A stretch of 64,000 bases of DNA from Siphonodentalium dalli. Its lineage: Eukaryota; Mollusca; Scaphopoda; Gadilida; Siphonodentaliidae. The notes beneath the pieces were generated by a model. It ran no database searches. It was not told the origin of the DNA and saw nothing but the letters and a program-made list of their open reading frames with translations. Positions 22,545 to 33,497 of this stretch are shown here, piece after piece. The DNA lies in NCBI GenBank assembly GCA_032622095.1, contig CP136061.1, forward strand, positions 86,916,983-86,980,982, written 5' to 3'. How positions within the stretch are numbered: the first letter of the stretch is position 1; the number at the start of each line of letters is the position of its first letter. The translations under genes were made by a program, and so were the position numbers.

Positions 22545-22896
22545 TCGAAACTTGTCTTGAAGGCATGTTTGCATTTATTGTTCAAAAGACTCATTATCAC
22601 TTATAACTTGGGAATAAAACAATACAACCAATCAACCTTGGACATTTGACGTTCGGTACGTAGCCATAAGAACAGACTAATGATCTCTGTCGCTATATTC
22701 ACCCGAATGGTCTGTTCTAAATATAGACAAATAAAGTGTCCCAACTAATCGTCTCATTTCATAATAAAATATTCGAAATAAAATCAATATTAATTGATAG
22801 AAGCCTTTCCGGACAGGGGTCTTCAGTTCATATTTATTATTTTATACCCACGCAACTATTTCAAATTTGTTATTTAAAGAGATAATCCATCTTTAA
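22545..22896 (-). mobile_element. Family A MITE, truncated inverted copy
   Basis: From CTCATTATCACTTATAAC to CCATCTTTAA. The 45 bp before it (GAAACTTGTCTTGAAGGCAT…) recurs at 25847-25880, so the truncation breakpoint was copied to a second place. Confidence 0.8.
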
Positions 22897-23336
22897 ATAG
22901 AGACCAGAAATTTTATTGCATAATTTTGTCACAAATAAACGTTAATTAGACTCATTATCGCTTATAATTATGTAATAAAACAATACAAACAATAAATCTG
23001 GGACATGTGACATTTTGAGCATACCAATGGGAACACCCTAATTATCTCTATCGCTTATAGTATCGCCTGAATGGTCTGTTCTAAAAATAGAACAGTTAAG
23101 TGTCCCATTTAATCATCTCATTTTATAATAAGATATTCGAAATAAAATATTTTATTATAAAATGAGATGATTAAATGGGACATTAAAATCATCTCATTTT
23201 ATAATAAAATATTCGAAATAAAATAAATATGAATTGATAGAGGCGTTTCGGGACATGGGTCTTCAATTCATATTTATTATTTTATAGCCACAAAACTATT
23301 TCAAAATTGTTATATGAAGAGATAATCCATCTTTAA
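22897..23336 (-). mobile_element. Family A MITE, rearranged copy
   Basis: Begins at AGACCAGAAATTTTATTG and ends CCATCTTTAA. A ~45-bp segment around AATAAAATATTCGAAATAAA is present in both orientations near 23125-23225, a local inversion-duplication. Confidence 0.75.
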
Positions 23337-24005
23337 TCCTTTAGAACTATGCTAAAGCACCATTGACGAGTAGTTATACCATAGGAATTTACCGGCTGCC
23401 ACTCAACACTCAATAGGTGTAGCTGATAGCCAGTACCAATTCGTTTCTGTTCCTGAAAACAAAGAAAGAATTTTTTACAACTTGCACTTGTCGATAGATA
23501 TTGTGATCGTTTGCTGTGTTTCAATGATGTTTGTAAAATTATATTCCAGTGTGTACGGAATAGGATATCGATTTTCTTAGCTTTTGCAATTTGTGGGTAC
23601 TCAATCAGAAAGTTACCGGTTCAAATTCCAATACAAAATACGGTACCGTATATCATTTTTATGAGCTGAATTTATAAGCAACTTCTCAGACAATTTCACT
23701 ATTTGTGAAAATGACTCTCTTGTCGGATCTGGCTCTGGCTGTCTGCCAATCCACGGATAAAGGCATCTGGAACTCAATGAAAATAAAAGCAACACAATTG
23801 CACAATTTACTATCGAGCTAGTGTAGAGCTGGTCGGCTACTGTTTCAACTTTATGGAAATAGGAATTTTTCCTGCAGTCAACATGCAGCGCTGTTCAACA
23901 GATTTATTCACTCACGTTGCGACATGACAAGTTGTGTAAGAATCGAAAATGTTGACAACTTGTATATTTGTGATAATTCTGAGGCACACAGCATGGTGAC
24001 ACACA
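23337..24005. other. 5' flank of the zinc-finger gene
   Basis: No repeat recognised. An earlier out-of-frame ATG is close to the start codon. No TATA box or CpG-rich promoter stands out; a donor/acceptor pair for an upstream exon cannot be excluded. Confidence 0.35.
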
Positions 24006-25124
24006 ATGATAGTCGCCAGTGATCAACCGTTTCCTTGCGATAATTGTGAGAAATCATTTACCAGTCAAAGCCACCTGACACGTCATCAAAGAACTCACTC
24101 AGGTGACCGTCCGTTCGAGTGTGATATTTGCGAGAAGTCATTTAGTAGTAAATACCACGTGACACGTCATGAAAAAACTCACTCTCGCGACCTCACTTAC
24201 CATTGTGATATTTGTGGGGAATCATTTATTCATTCAAGTCACCTAATACGCCATGAAACAACCCACTTTGGTGACCGTCCATATGGTTGTGACATTTGCG
24301 GAAAATCATATAAGAGACCAAGCCATCTGGAACGTCACAAAATAACACATTCTAGTGAGCGCCCGTACGCCTGTGACATATGTGATAAATCATTCAACTA
24401 TTCAAGCACTCTGATTGCACACAATAGAATCCACACCAAAGAGCAGCCACATCATTGTGAAATTTGTGGAAAATCATTCCTTTGGGCGAGCCTTCTGACT
24501 GCCCACATGAGGATCCATAACAATGACCGGCCGTACGCTTGTGATATATGTGGGAAATCATTCATTAATTCAAATCGCCTGAAAAGGCATAAACGAACCC
24601 ACTCTGGCGAACGCCCATACAGTTGCGACATTTGTGATAAATCCTTTACGCAGGCAGGAAATCTGACTTCACACAAGATGATCCATGCGGGAGACCGACC
24701 ACATGGGTGCGATATATGTGGCAAATCATTCATTAAATCAAGCGACATAAAAAGACATAAAAGAACCCACTCTGGTGACCGACCATATGGGTGTGACATT
24801 TGTGGAAAGTCATATATTGATTCGGGTGCTTTGACTGCGCATAAGAGGATTCACACTGGTGATGGGTCATTCCATTGTGATATTTGTGGAAAAACATTTA
24901 CTAGGTCAAGTAGCGTCGCAATTCATAAAAGGATTCATTCGAACGATCGCCCATACCATTGTGATATATGCGGGAAATCTTTTGTCCAATCGAGTACATT
25001 GACTGCACACAAGAGGATACACACCGGCGATAAACCGTTTCATTGCCAAATATGCGGGAAATCGTTTACCATATCGAGCGCTTTGATTGCTCACAGGAAG
25101 ATCCACTCTGATGATCGTTCATAG
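24006..25124 (+). CDS. C2H2 zinc-finger protein with 13 tandem fingers
   Basis: One intronless frame of 372 codons from ATG at 24006 (MIVASDQPFPCDNC) to TAG. From residue 11 to the end it is thirteen consecutive fingers of 28 residues, each C-x2-C-x12-H-x3-H, all with intact ligands, and with linkers of the TGDRPY/SGERPY type. No KRAB, BTB, SCAN or ZAD domain precedes them. Such proteins are sequence-specific nuclear DNA-binding factors; 13 fingers could read up to ~39 bp. The last four fingers (…LTAHKRIH) look like recent duplicates. Family A MITEs sit on both sides (to 23336 and from 25478). Poly-finger genes without introns arise by retroposition or rapid duplication, and an upstream non-coding exon remains possible. 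The class is certain, the orthologue is not. Confidence 0.92.
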   Translation: MIVASDQPFPCDNCEKSFTSQSHLTRHQRTHSGDRPFECDICEKSFSSKYHVTRHEKTHSRDLTYHCDICGESFIHSSHLIRHETTHFGDRPYGCDICGKSYKRPSHLERHKITHSSERPYACDICDKSFNYSSTLIAHNRIHTKEQPHHCEICGKSFLWASLLTAHMRIHNNDRPYACDICGKSFINSNRLKRHKRTHSGERPYSCDICDKSFTQAGNLTSHKMIHAGDRPHGCDICGKSFIKSSDIKRHKRTHSGDRPYGCDICGKSYIDSGALTAHKRIHTGDGSFHCDICGKTFTRSSSVAIHKRIHSNDRPYHCDICGKSFVQSSTLTAHKRIHTGDKPFHCQICGKSFTISSALIAHRKIHSDDRS

Positions 25125-25477
25125 TGAAATAGTTCATCAACAATTACACATGATACTTTAGGTTAGTTAGACCACAACAATTAATTAGCCTGGTTTACGA
25201 ACATTTGATTGAAAAAAGTGTTTGCAGGAGAAAATGAAAATAAAATTATGCATTACCTCCGCAGCAATTGACAAATAGCAAAATTGTATGGGAAGCCAAA
25301 TTCACTTTCAATAATTATTTGCAGCATAGCTTCACTAAATTCACCCTCTGGTGACCTCAAAAATTAATATTCGACAGAACAGCCAACAACTTCAACTTTT
25401 AAGCGATTGCATAATATTAATTTTTCTCTCAAAATGTTCAGGTTTCAGTGGACCATTGGTTTTCAAGTGAAATGGAA
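25125..25477. other. 3' flank of the zinc-finger gene
   Basis: The stretch contains AAATAAAATTATG (a polyadenylation-like AATAAA at about 25240) about 115 bp after the stop. GGAAGCCAAATTCAC near 25292 is also found at 2997. Confidence 0.4.
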
Positions 25478-26184
25478 TTAAAGGTGGATTATCTCTTTGT
25501 AAACATGTATTATATAGTTACCGTGGTATAAAATATTAGATCTGAATCTAAGAGTCCTGTCCGGAAATGCTTCTATCGATTAATATTGATTTTATTTCAA
25601 ATATTTTCTGGTCTAAAAAAGTTTGGTTGTTTAGCTAACGAACAATAGTAGTTACTGTCAACAGAGACCAGAAATTTTATTGCGTAATTTTGTCACAAAT
25701 AAACGTTAATTATATACCCATTATCGCTTATAACTATGGAATAAAACAATACAACAAATCAATCTGGGACATTTGACGTTCGGTACGTAGCCACAGGAAC
25801 AGCCTAATGCTCTATATCGCCATACGGTATCACCCGAATGGTCTGAAACTTGTCTTGAAGGCATGTTTGCATTTATTGTTCATTATCACTTATAACTTGG
25901 GAATAAAACAATACAACCAATCAACCTTGGACATTTGACGTTCGGTGCGTAGCCATAAGAACAGACTAATGATCTCTGTCGCTATATTCACCCGAATGTC
26001 TGTTCTAAATATAGACAAATAAAGTGTCCGAAACTAATCGTCTCATTTCATTATAAAATATTCGAAATAAAATCAATATTAATTTATAGAAGCATTTCCG
26101 GACAAGGGTGTTCAGTTCATATTTATATTTTATACCCACGCAACTATTTCAACTTTGTTATTTAAAGAGACAATCGATCTTTAA
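25478..26184 (-). mobile_element. Family A MITE, composite copy
   Basis: TTAA at both ends. The middle is duplicated: the interior runs to GAATGGTCTGAAAC, then a piece identical in layout to 22545-22700 (ACTTGTCTTGAAGGCATG, CTTATAACTTGGG) restarts it. This looks like recombination or gene conversion with the copy at 22545. Confidence 0.8.
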
Positions 26185-26607
26185 CTTTGGTGTTCATTGT
26201 TTTGATCCGTCTTAAATGCACCACACTGAGGTGTTTTAAAAAAAACTCAAGATGGCTTCCAAATGTCCACAACATTTGGTAGAAAAGTTGATATTTTCAA
26301 ATACATCCCAAGCATTATTCACTGATCTTCTGTAAATGTAGAACATTGTGATTCACTTGGTTATTGAACAGGTCATTTAATCGACTGATAAATAAATGTT
26401 CTATTCTTGTTGCCCCAGTATCTTATACAATTTTATTTTAAATCATGCAGTATGTAAATTTGCCAAAAACTTATGGGACTCTGGTCATGGTTTTGAAAGG
26501 AAATGAGCAGAACTCTAAAACTGAACTAAAAGGGGCATAATTATGTGCATACTCTGGCTCAATAGCACGTGTAACCATTATAGGTAAGTGGGTGTCAGAC
26601 AAGGTAA
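26185..26607. other. Unassigned stretch
   Basis: No gene or repeat recognised. Confidence 0.4.
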
Positions 26608-26862
26608 GAGGCCCCCACCCCACCCCCACGGAATACGGAATACCACTTAACACAGAGGGTGGAATACGGAATACCAGTTAACAGCCATATGGAATACATA
26701 AATTTTCATAAAAATATATCAAAACTTCATTTTTTGGAAGATCGGCGTACGAATACCGGTATATTTGGAATACCGAATACCTCCTAACAGAGGGGCCGGA
26801 ATACGGCGTACCTCTTAACAGGGCATGGAATACGGCGTACGAAAAGGGGGTGGGGGCCTCGG
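26608..26862. mobile_element. Small element with GAGGCCCCCACCC ends and internal repeats
   Basis: The ends are inverted (GAGGCCCCCACCCC / GGGGTGGGGGCCTC). The inside has about five diverged copies of GGAATACGGNNTACCNNTTA. GGTAA lies near both edges. Confidence 0.55.
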
Positions 26863-27251
26863 GTAACAATGTCTATCCGGGAAAGAAGAATGCCGACACC
26901 TTGCACTCTAGCATGACAGAAAAAAGCCAGAGTAATGTACTGGCAGGTGGACCAGAAGACCTTTAAGAAAGTCAAACAAGGAGATTGAAACTGCTTAATA
27001 ACATCAAATTATGGGCCATTGGCTTCAAGATTGATTGACTAATGTCAGGAAAACCATTTCCTCCATTGTGCATATAAAAGGCCACCAAAATGGAGAACTC
27101 GCCGACATTACTCCCAATCGATAAATATATACTTGAGTTATTGTGGAAAATGATAGGCTCTCAAAGGTCCACATGTGAAACTCACCCATGACTAAACAAT
27201 CATTTTATATATACATAAACACCACACAAATGACCACTCCGGATATACATA
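26863..27251. other. Unassigned stretch
   Basis: Nothing recognised. Confidence 0.4.
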
Positions 27252-27693
27252 TGTGACCCGCCATATCAAATCCAGTCGTAAGTCGGGATTTTTTTACCCT
27301 GTGCCAATGCATTCTCTTATATATGCGAGTCGACCATAGGTCGCCTCGCATATATAAGAGAATGCATTGGCCTAACAATTTTTTACAATTTAAAAAACAA
27401 ATTCTTGTATTCTTTAACAATTTTATAATTTCACCCATACAGAGCCCCAGACAAACATGAGCAGACGACACTCTTCTATGTGCTTCTATATATGTGTGGG
27501 GCTCCCTGCAGGGTAATGGATGTTTTTTTATTTTATGTCCTAAAAATTGTAAGAAACATTTATTTAAAAAACATGATAAAAAATTGTTAGGCCAATGCAT
27601 TCTCTTATATATGCGAGGCGACCTATGGGAATGCATTGGCACAGGGTAAAAAAAAATCCCGACTTACGACTGGATTTGATATGGCGGATCACA
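27252..27693. mobile_element. Family B foldback MITE, copy 3
   Basis: Both ends are present. The nested palindrome of the right terminal repeat has lost about 28 bp (CCTATGGGAATGCATTGG), so only the left hairpin is complete. Confidence 0.85.
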
Positions 27694-28361
27694 TATACAC
27701 CTCAACAATGTCCATACAACCAGTTTATATATACCAATTCCCCGCACACATGGCCATTCAGAAACTCCCGCCTTGAATATATACACCTCACTCAAGACAA
27801 TGCAGCCATCCACTGTATGCCCATACACCGCATTCGGGGTCATACAGTCACTCCTTGTTTACCAATTCACCTCACCATTGACCATACGATCACTCCCAGT
27901 ATTCATATTGGCCACACCCATGTCCATATGGCCACTAAATATATGCAATGTACATTATTATACAGTACATATACACCCCACACATGCCTATTTTAGAGTC
28001 GCTCCAGGTATACATCGACACCTCGTCATTGACCGTACAAACTTCTAAGATATTGCAATACAACGCACACTCAAGATATACATATACAACCCAGTCATGA
28101 CCATAGGCATAAAGTTAATCCAGGTACACATATACACATCACCAATGGATATATCAATACCCAGCCGACCAGTCATACACTCCATATTTGCATATACACC
28201 TCGTCCATAACAATTCAGCCACATGATGTATACTTACACAACCTAGCCATGATCATACAGCTACCTCATGTATACCTATACATCCACCAATGACAATACA
28301 GCCACGTTAAATGTGCATATACATCACATATACAACCATGACCAAAAGAGCACTTCATATA

Positions 28362-28653
28362 TGTGATCCGCCATATCAAATCCAGTCGGGAGTCGGGATT
28401 TTTTTTACCCTGTGCCAATGCATTCTCTTATATATGCGAGTCGACCATAGGTCGCCTCGCATAATTAAGAGAATGCATTGGCCTAACAATTTTTTATCAT
28501 GTTTTTTAAATAAATGTTTCTTACAATTTTTAGGACATAAAATAAAAAAAACATCCATTACCCTGCAGGGAGCCCCACACATATATAGAAGCACACAGAA
28601 GAGTGTCGTCTGCTCATGTTTGTCTGGGGCTCTGTGTGGGTGAAATTATAAAT
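28362..28653 (+). mobile_element. Family B MITE, right end missing
   Basis: Left terminal repeat (TGTGATCCGCC) with its hairpin and the interior up to GGGTGAAATTATAAA, then satellite resumes. Confidence 0.85.
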
Positions 28654-28704
28654 TTATAAAAGCCCCAAACGCCGCCAATGACCATCCAGCTGTACTCCAT
28701 GTAT

Positions 28705-28938
28705 GCATATACACTTCAACAATCGTGACCGTTACACACATTCCATGTACACATATACACTTCAACAATCGTGACCGTTACACACATTCCATGTACACAT
28801 ATACACTTCAACAATCGTGACCGTTACACACATTCCATGTACACATATATACTTCAACAATCGTGACCGTTACACACATTCCATGTACACATATACACTT
28901 CAACAATCGTGACCGTTACACACATTCCATGTACACAT
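28705..28938. repeat. 46-bp homogeneous tandem repeat, five units
   Basis: CACTTCAACAATCGTGACCG, TTACACACATTCCATG and TACACATATA repeat almost without change. It is the only homogenised part of the surrounding decayed satellite. Confidence 0.9.
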
Positions 28939-29290
28939 ATATACATTACACATAAACACACAACCACTCAATGTGTATTCATACACCAACACATGATCAT
29001 ACAGCCGACATATGTATACATATACATCCAACACGACAATAGTCACCCAAGGTACGCACGTATATCCCACACATGGCCATACAGTCACCCTATATATAGA
29101 TAAACGGTGATGCAGCTATTATCGGTATACCCATACACCGCAACAGTTACAACACAACCAACCACTGTATAGCTATTCGTCTCACCCATGACCATACAGT
29201 CACGCCTTGTATACCTATGAATCTTACCATGGATACAGTACCCATCACCATATATGCACGAATTTAATTATATACAAATCATCCAAACTG

Positions 29291-29581
29291 GTTCAAGACT
29301 ATACACTCTGAAAAAAAACCTGTGGAATATACTGACCGATACCGCCATCTATAACTTGCTCCGAAAATTGTTGGGGGGGGGGGTAATATACTCCTGTTTC
29401 ATGTCTGTTTCTTTATTTAAGTTCCTAAGTTGATGTTTCATTTGGAATTTCCAACTGCACACACCACCCCACCCCAAGCCCCCGCCCGCCCTTTGAACCA
29501 CACCAAATTCCCAACTTATATGGAGATTCCATTTGCACACATGTACTGTCTCAAATGTTCAACGTAACATTCCCTCAAGTG
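29291..29581. other. Low-complexity stretch
   Basis: A run of ten G at about 29373 and a C-rich stretch at about 29463-29490; no gene. Confidence 0.5.
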
Positions 29582-30692
29582 TTAAAGATGGATTATCTCT
29601 TTAAAGATGGATTATCTCTTTAAATAACAAATTTTAAATAGTTGCGTGGGTATAAAATAATAGATATGAACTGAAGACCCGGAAAAGCTTCTATCAATTA
29701 ATTAATTAAAGCTTCTATCAGTGTCCGGAAAAGCTTCTATCAATTAATATTGATTTTATTTCGGATATTAAATCGGGACCGTTTATGTGTCTATTTTTAG
29801 AACAGACCATTCGGATGATACCATATTGCGATATAGAGCACTGGGTTGTTCCTATGGCTACGCACCGAAAGCCAAATGTCCCAGATTGATTGTTTGTATT
29901 GTTTTGTTCCACAGATATAAGCGATAATGAGTATAATTAACGTTTATTTGTGACAAAATTGTACAATAAAATTTCTGGTCTCTGTTAAAGATGGATTATC
30001 TCTTTAAATAACAAATTTTAAATAGTTGCGTGGGTATAAAATAATAGATATGAACTGAAGACCTATGTCCGGAAAAGCTTCTATCAATTAATATTGATTT
30101 TATTTCGAATATTAAATCGGGCCCGTTTATGTTACTATTTTTAGAACCGACCATTCGGATGAGACCGTATTGCGATATAGAGCACTGGGCTGTTCCTACG
30201 GCTACGCAACGAATGTTAAATGTCACAGATTGGTTGTTTGTACTGTTTTGTTCCACAGATATAAGCGATAGTGAGTATAATTAACGTTTATTTGTGACAA
30301 AATTGCACAATATAATTTCTGGTCTCTGTTAACAGTAACCACTATTGTTCGTTAGCTGAACAAACACACCTTTTTAGACCAGAAAATATTCGAAATAAAA
30401 TTAATATTAATCGATAGAAGCATTTCCGGACAGGAGTCTTCGATTCAAATCTAATATTTTATACCCCGGTAACTATATAATACATGTTTACAAAGAGATA
30501 ATCCACCTTTAACAGTAACCACTATTGTCCGTTAGCTGAAAAAACACACCTTTTTAGACCAGAAAATATTCGAAATAAAATTAATATTAATCGATAGAAG
30601 CATTTCCGGACAGGAGTCTTCGATTCAAATCTAATATTTTATACCCCGGTAACTATATAATACATGTTTACAAAGAGATAATCCACCTTTAA
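29582..30692 (+). mobile_element. Family A MITE (outer copy) split by a second family A MITE
   Basis: The outer copy runs 29582-29984 and resumes at 30509, ending at TTAA 30689-30692. The break is at its internal GTTAAC. The left terminus has a 22-bp tandem duplication (TTAAAGATGGATTATCTC twice) and a ~40-bp duplication around GTCCGGAAAAGCTTC. Confidence 0.9.
29985..30512 (+). mobile_element. Family A MITE (inner copy), inserted in the outer copy
   Basis: A complete element with TTAA at 29985-29988 and 30509-30512. Removing it together with one TTAA restores CTCTGTTAACAGTAACC as in uninterrupted copies. It differs from the copy at 33498-34024 at only about eight positions by eye. Confidence 0.92.
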
Positions 30693-30872
30693 CCGCGAAA
30701 GTAGGAACATATGTGACTTTGGATCTAAAATCAATACATTTCACACTAAATGCGGATTGGACAATCAAACTATGAAAACAGACTTTGGACATATTTTTTT
30801 CGTGTGAAATTTCCAACCCATGTTTTCGTTCTTGTAAGAAAGATTCAAAGCTAGTTCGTTTATTATATATAA

Positions 30873-30960
30873 TGTGACCCGCCATATCAAATCCAGTCGT
30901 AAGTCGGGATTTTTTTTACCCTGCATTCTCGGCATTCTCTTATATATGCGAGTCGACCAC
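30873..30960 (+). mobile_element. Family B terminal fragment
   Basis: TGTGACCCGCCATATC to GCGAGTCGACCA, then unrelated sequence. Confidence 0.8.
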
Positions 30961-31904
30961 GAAAGGGTAGAAATTTTGACGCTATCTCCAATTATCCTTG
31001 TCCCATGGGGGTTCCAAAACACTGAGGTATCCAGGGCGGAACATGTGGAAAATATATTTTTTTGACCTTTTTTGTGTTTTTGACATGCAAATTTCAGTAT
31101 AATCAGGAAAACCAATAAAATAAGACAAATATTGAATAAAATATACTTGAATATCAGATATTTATTCTATCTGGGTTGCTTAACATTTATGATGTGCAAA
31201 AAGTTATATTATCCAACAAATTTTGTGAAAAATTCACGAAAATTCAAAAAAAATGCATAAATTGCAGTGCTTTTTCAAAAATGTTTTCCAGAAGATTTCC
31301 TATAAAATTTTCATAATAAAGCTCTCAGTGGTGCATCAAAATATTCAGCATTATATTCCTGATTTAATGATATCAACATCACAAGCAATGATTTCCAAAA
31401 AGCTGAGATATTTCCAAAAACTTAACCCACCCCCTAAAACTGATTTTCTATCTGAAAATACCTGTCAAGTCAGAATAGCCCGTTTTCGTTCCGTTTTGTT
31501 AACCAATTCAGAGTTTTATTATATATCATGGAATTAGCATGTATCTGAGGAGGTTTCTGTTATGGTAGAGTCTATTTTTGTTTAAATTTAGATTTTTTGG
31601 GGGTAAATTATCTAAATTTTGATTATTTTTCAGTGAAAAAGTTCGGAAAAATTCCCATGACTTTGTCAGTTTTATGGATACAGCTGCACAACATGCACCA
31701 CAATAAGAATGAATTCTTCCCCAATATCAGACATGAAATGCTATAATCATGTACCAGACCAGAATTGAGAAATAAAGTAAAACTTAACCCTACCCCAAGA
31801 TAGTGTTCTCAATGCTTTCAATTTTACGCTATACTAAACTCGAAAGGTCGCTCATATTAGTTGATATAATGCATAACATAAATTGCAATAGTTCTGCCCA
31901 CGGA
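30961..31904. other. Unassigned AT-rich stretch
   Basis: Frames up to 94 codons are present (31253-31537, +) but have no recognisable motif. This may be the 3' part of whatever the pseudogene at 31905-32370 belonged to. Confidence 0.35.
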
Positions 31905-32370
31905 TTATGTAATCTCATCTTCCCTGTCACTGTCAATTTCATCAAATGTGATTGTATCAGTCAATAGAATTTCTGTGCAACATCTTACGAGAAGATTGGT
32001 CCTAACAACCCAGGCTGCCTATCGGCCGTCCATCCATGAAGTGCTGCACCGGGAGTGGTTGATTTGACAACGGTTGCTAGTATCCACTGTTTTGCTATCA
32101 TGTTGGCTCATTTTGAGTGTAGAATAAAAGATTCCTCACATGGTGGAATTGCAGAAAGATCAACTACCTGTTGCTGATTCTCAAACTTCATCTGGAACTT
32201 TACCCACCTAGCTTAATTCACTTTTCTCGAATGTGGACCATACATGTATAAGGCACATGTTAACTCCTTGATTGTATTAAGCGTGTCACTGTCCAAACCC
32301 AATTCATTCCTAAATAAGCCATGACATCCATATATCTTGATGGTCTTTCCAGCAACTTCCAGTAGTGTTT
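31905..32370 (-). pseudogene. Fragment of a widespread uncharacterised invertebrate protein
   Basis: Read on the minus strand, three collinear pieces appear: GKTIKIYGCHGLFRNELGLD…ELTCALYMYG, then DLSAIPPCEESFILHSK, then ANMIAKQWILATVVKS, and finally TDTITFDEIDSDREDEIT with a stop. Two in-frame stops and at least one frameshift separate them. The order 'F/LTCALY … LPPC-x5-LH-x-x-R-A-N-x-x-A-x-x-W' is one I associate with repeated uncharacterised proteins in molluscs, cnidarians and echinoderms (recollection, no search run). The function is unknown. Confidence 0.5.
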
Positions 32371-32795
32371 TTTTTTCCTTTTTGGAACAAAGATGAAAGG
32401 TAATTATTACTTGTGATACAGACTGGAGGTCAATATGGCACCCAGGATTTTATTCCAATTATTTCTCCTAACACATACTACAGGGGCGTGTTTAGACAAA
32501 AATTTAATATCAATTGAATGGCATACATGTACATGTTATACTTTTCCAATTCTCTTCTATTATTGTATTCTCATACTGTGAAATCTTGATACTATTTACT
32601 GTAAACCAATTAACTGAATAGTACATGTATTGAGATTTTGTAATAATTTATAATTATTAATATGTTACATGAATATAAACATGTGTATATTGGGGAGCTA
32701 GTATAGTAACGCTCCCCAATATATTTCGGCAAATAAATATATAAAAAATCTATCACTTTGAAAGAGTTCTCCATTGGGAAAATTTGGAATTTAAT
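32371..32795. other. Unassigned stretch
   Basis: A short palindrome, TATTGGGGAGC … GCTCCCCAATATA, lies at about 32688-32722. Nothing else is recognised. Confidence 0.45.
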
Positions 32796-33497
32796 ATACA
32801 AGATACAAGATTTTATTGCAATAACACCTCAATGGGCAGTTGCCTCGTCGTGATATGGCTTTATTGCTAAAACGACGTTAAACCCCAATCAATCAATCAA
32901 TCAATCAATCAATGGGCAGTTGCAAACATATAACATATAATACAAAACATACATGTACAATAATAGCATGAATTAAATAAAACCCGACACAGTCAAAATT
33001 TATATTCAGTATACTCACTCACAAGTTGTTCTTATAATTATTATGCACTTGATCAAATCTGTCGTTTTTCAAAGAAGAACCGGATCATGTCGCATATGAT
33101 ATTTATGGTATCAATGTGCCTATTTTCCATTATATAATTAAATTTATTGTCTTCTGTCATTCTGTGGAAATCGGTTATATACTCGAAACAACTAATGCGA
33201 ATGTTTTCGTATGCCGGACAATTCATAACAAAGTTTGATTCGGTCTCAACCGAGTTTGTCCTACAGACAGGACATATTCTATCCTTTATTTCTGACGGGG
33301 GCTGTTTGTGTCTTCCCTTCTCAATCTCAAGCTTGTGATTCCTTACGCGTAACCTTGTGAAGAGAATTCTCGCGTCAACAGATTTGGTATTGGTAATATA
33401 CGGTTCCACCTCATATCTGCGTTTGAAAATGCGATACGTTCTTAGTTTATTAACACCGATTGATCTCGTATCATCAAAAACGTCCTTCACGAAACAG
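32796..33497 (-). pseudogene. LINE ORF2 C-terminus and 3' UTR (3' part)
   Basis: On the minus strand an open frame of about 145 codons (33053-33490) reads …ILFTRLRVRNHKLEIEKGR… then CPVC-x9-ESNFVMNCPAYENIR. This is the C-terminal cysteine-rich tail of CR1/L2/Jockey-like LINEs (CxxC … H/N-F-x-x-x-C-P-x-Y). Beyond its stop the 3' UTR ends with AATAAAATCTTGTATCTTG, a typical polyadenylation signal and short tail repeat. A family A MITE separates it from the reverse-transcriptase part at 34025-34866, and a SINE tail lies in its 3' UTR. Confidence 0.8.
32829..32923 (+). mobile_element. 5'-truncated SINE tail with 15-bp target duplication
   Basis: The insert 32844-32908 (CTCGTCGTGATATGGC … GACGTTAAACCCC, (AATC)n) is bounded by TCAATGGGCAGTTGC at 32829-32843 and 32909-32923. 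The tail is of a SINE type I know from molluscs. Confidence 0.85.

Larger units (their letters stand above)
27694..29290. repeat. Decayed satellite of CATATACACC…CCATACAG units
   Basis: Diverged units of about 40-50 bp with the phrases TATACANATACACC, CAACANTGACCATACAGCCA and TCACTCC are spread over the whole interval, which is interrupted by a family B copy at 28362-28653. Confidence 0.7.

Noticed and set aside
24452-25106. Antisense frames over the zinc-finger gene
   Set aside because: Mirror frames of the 84-bp finger repeat; the sense strand is clearly coding.
27205-27642. 145-codon frame rich in basic and Cys residues
   Set aside because: Lies across a family B MITE; the same peptide pieces appear at each B copy because of the palindromes.
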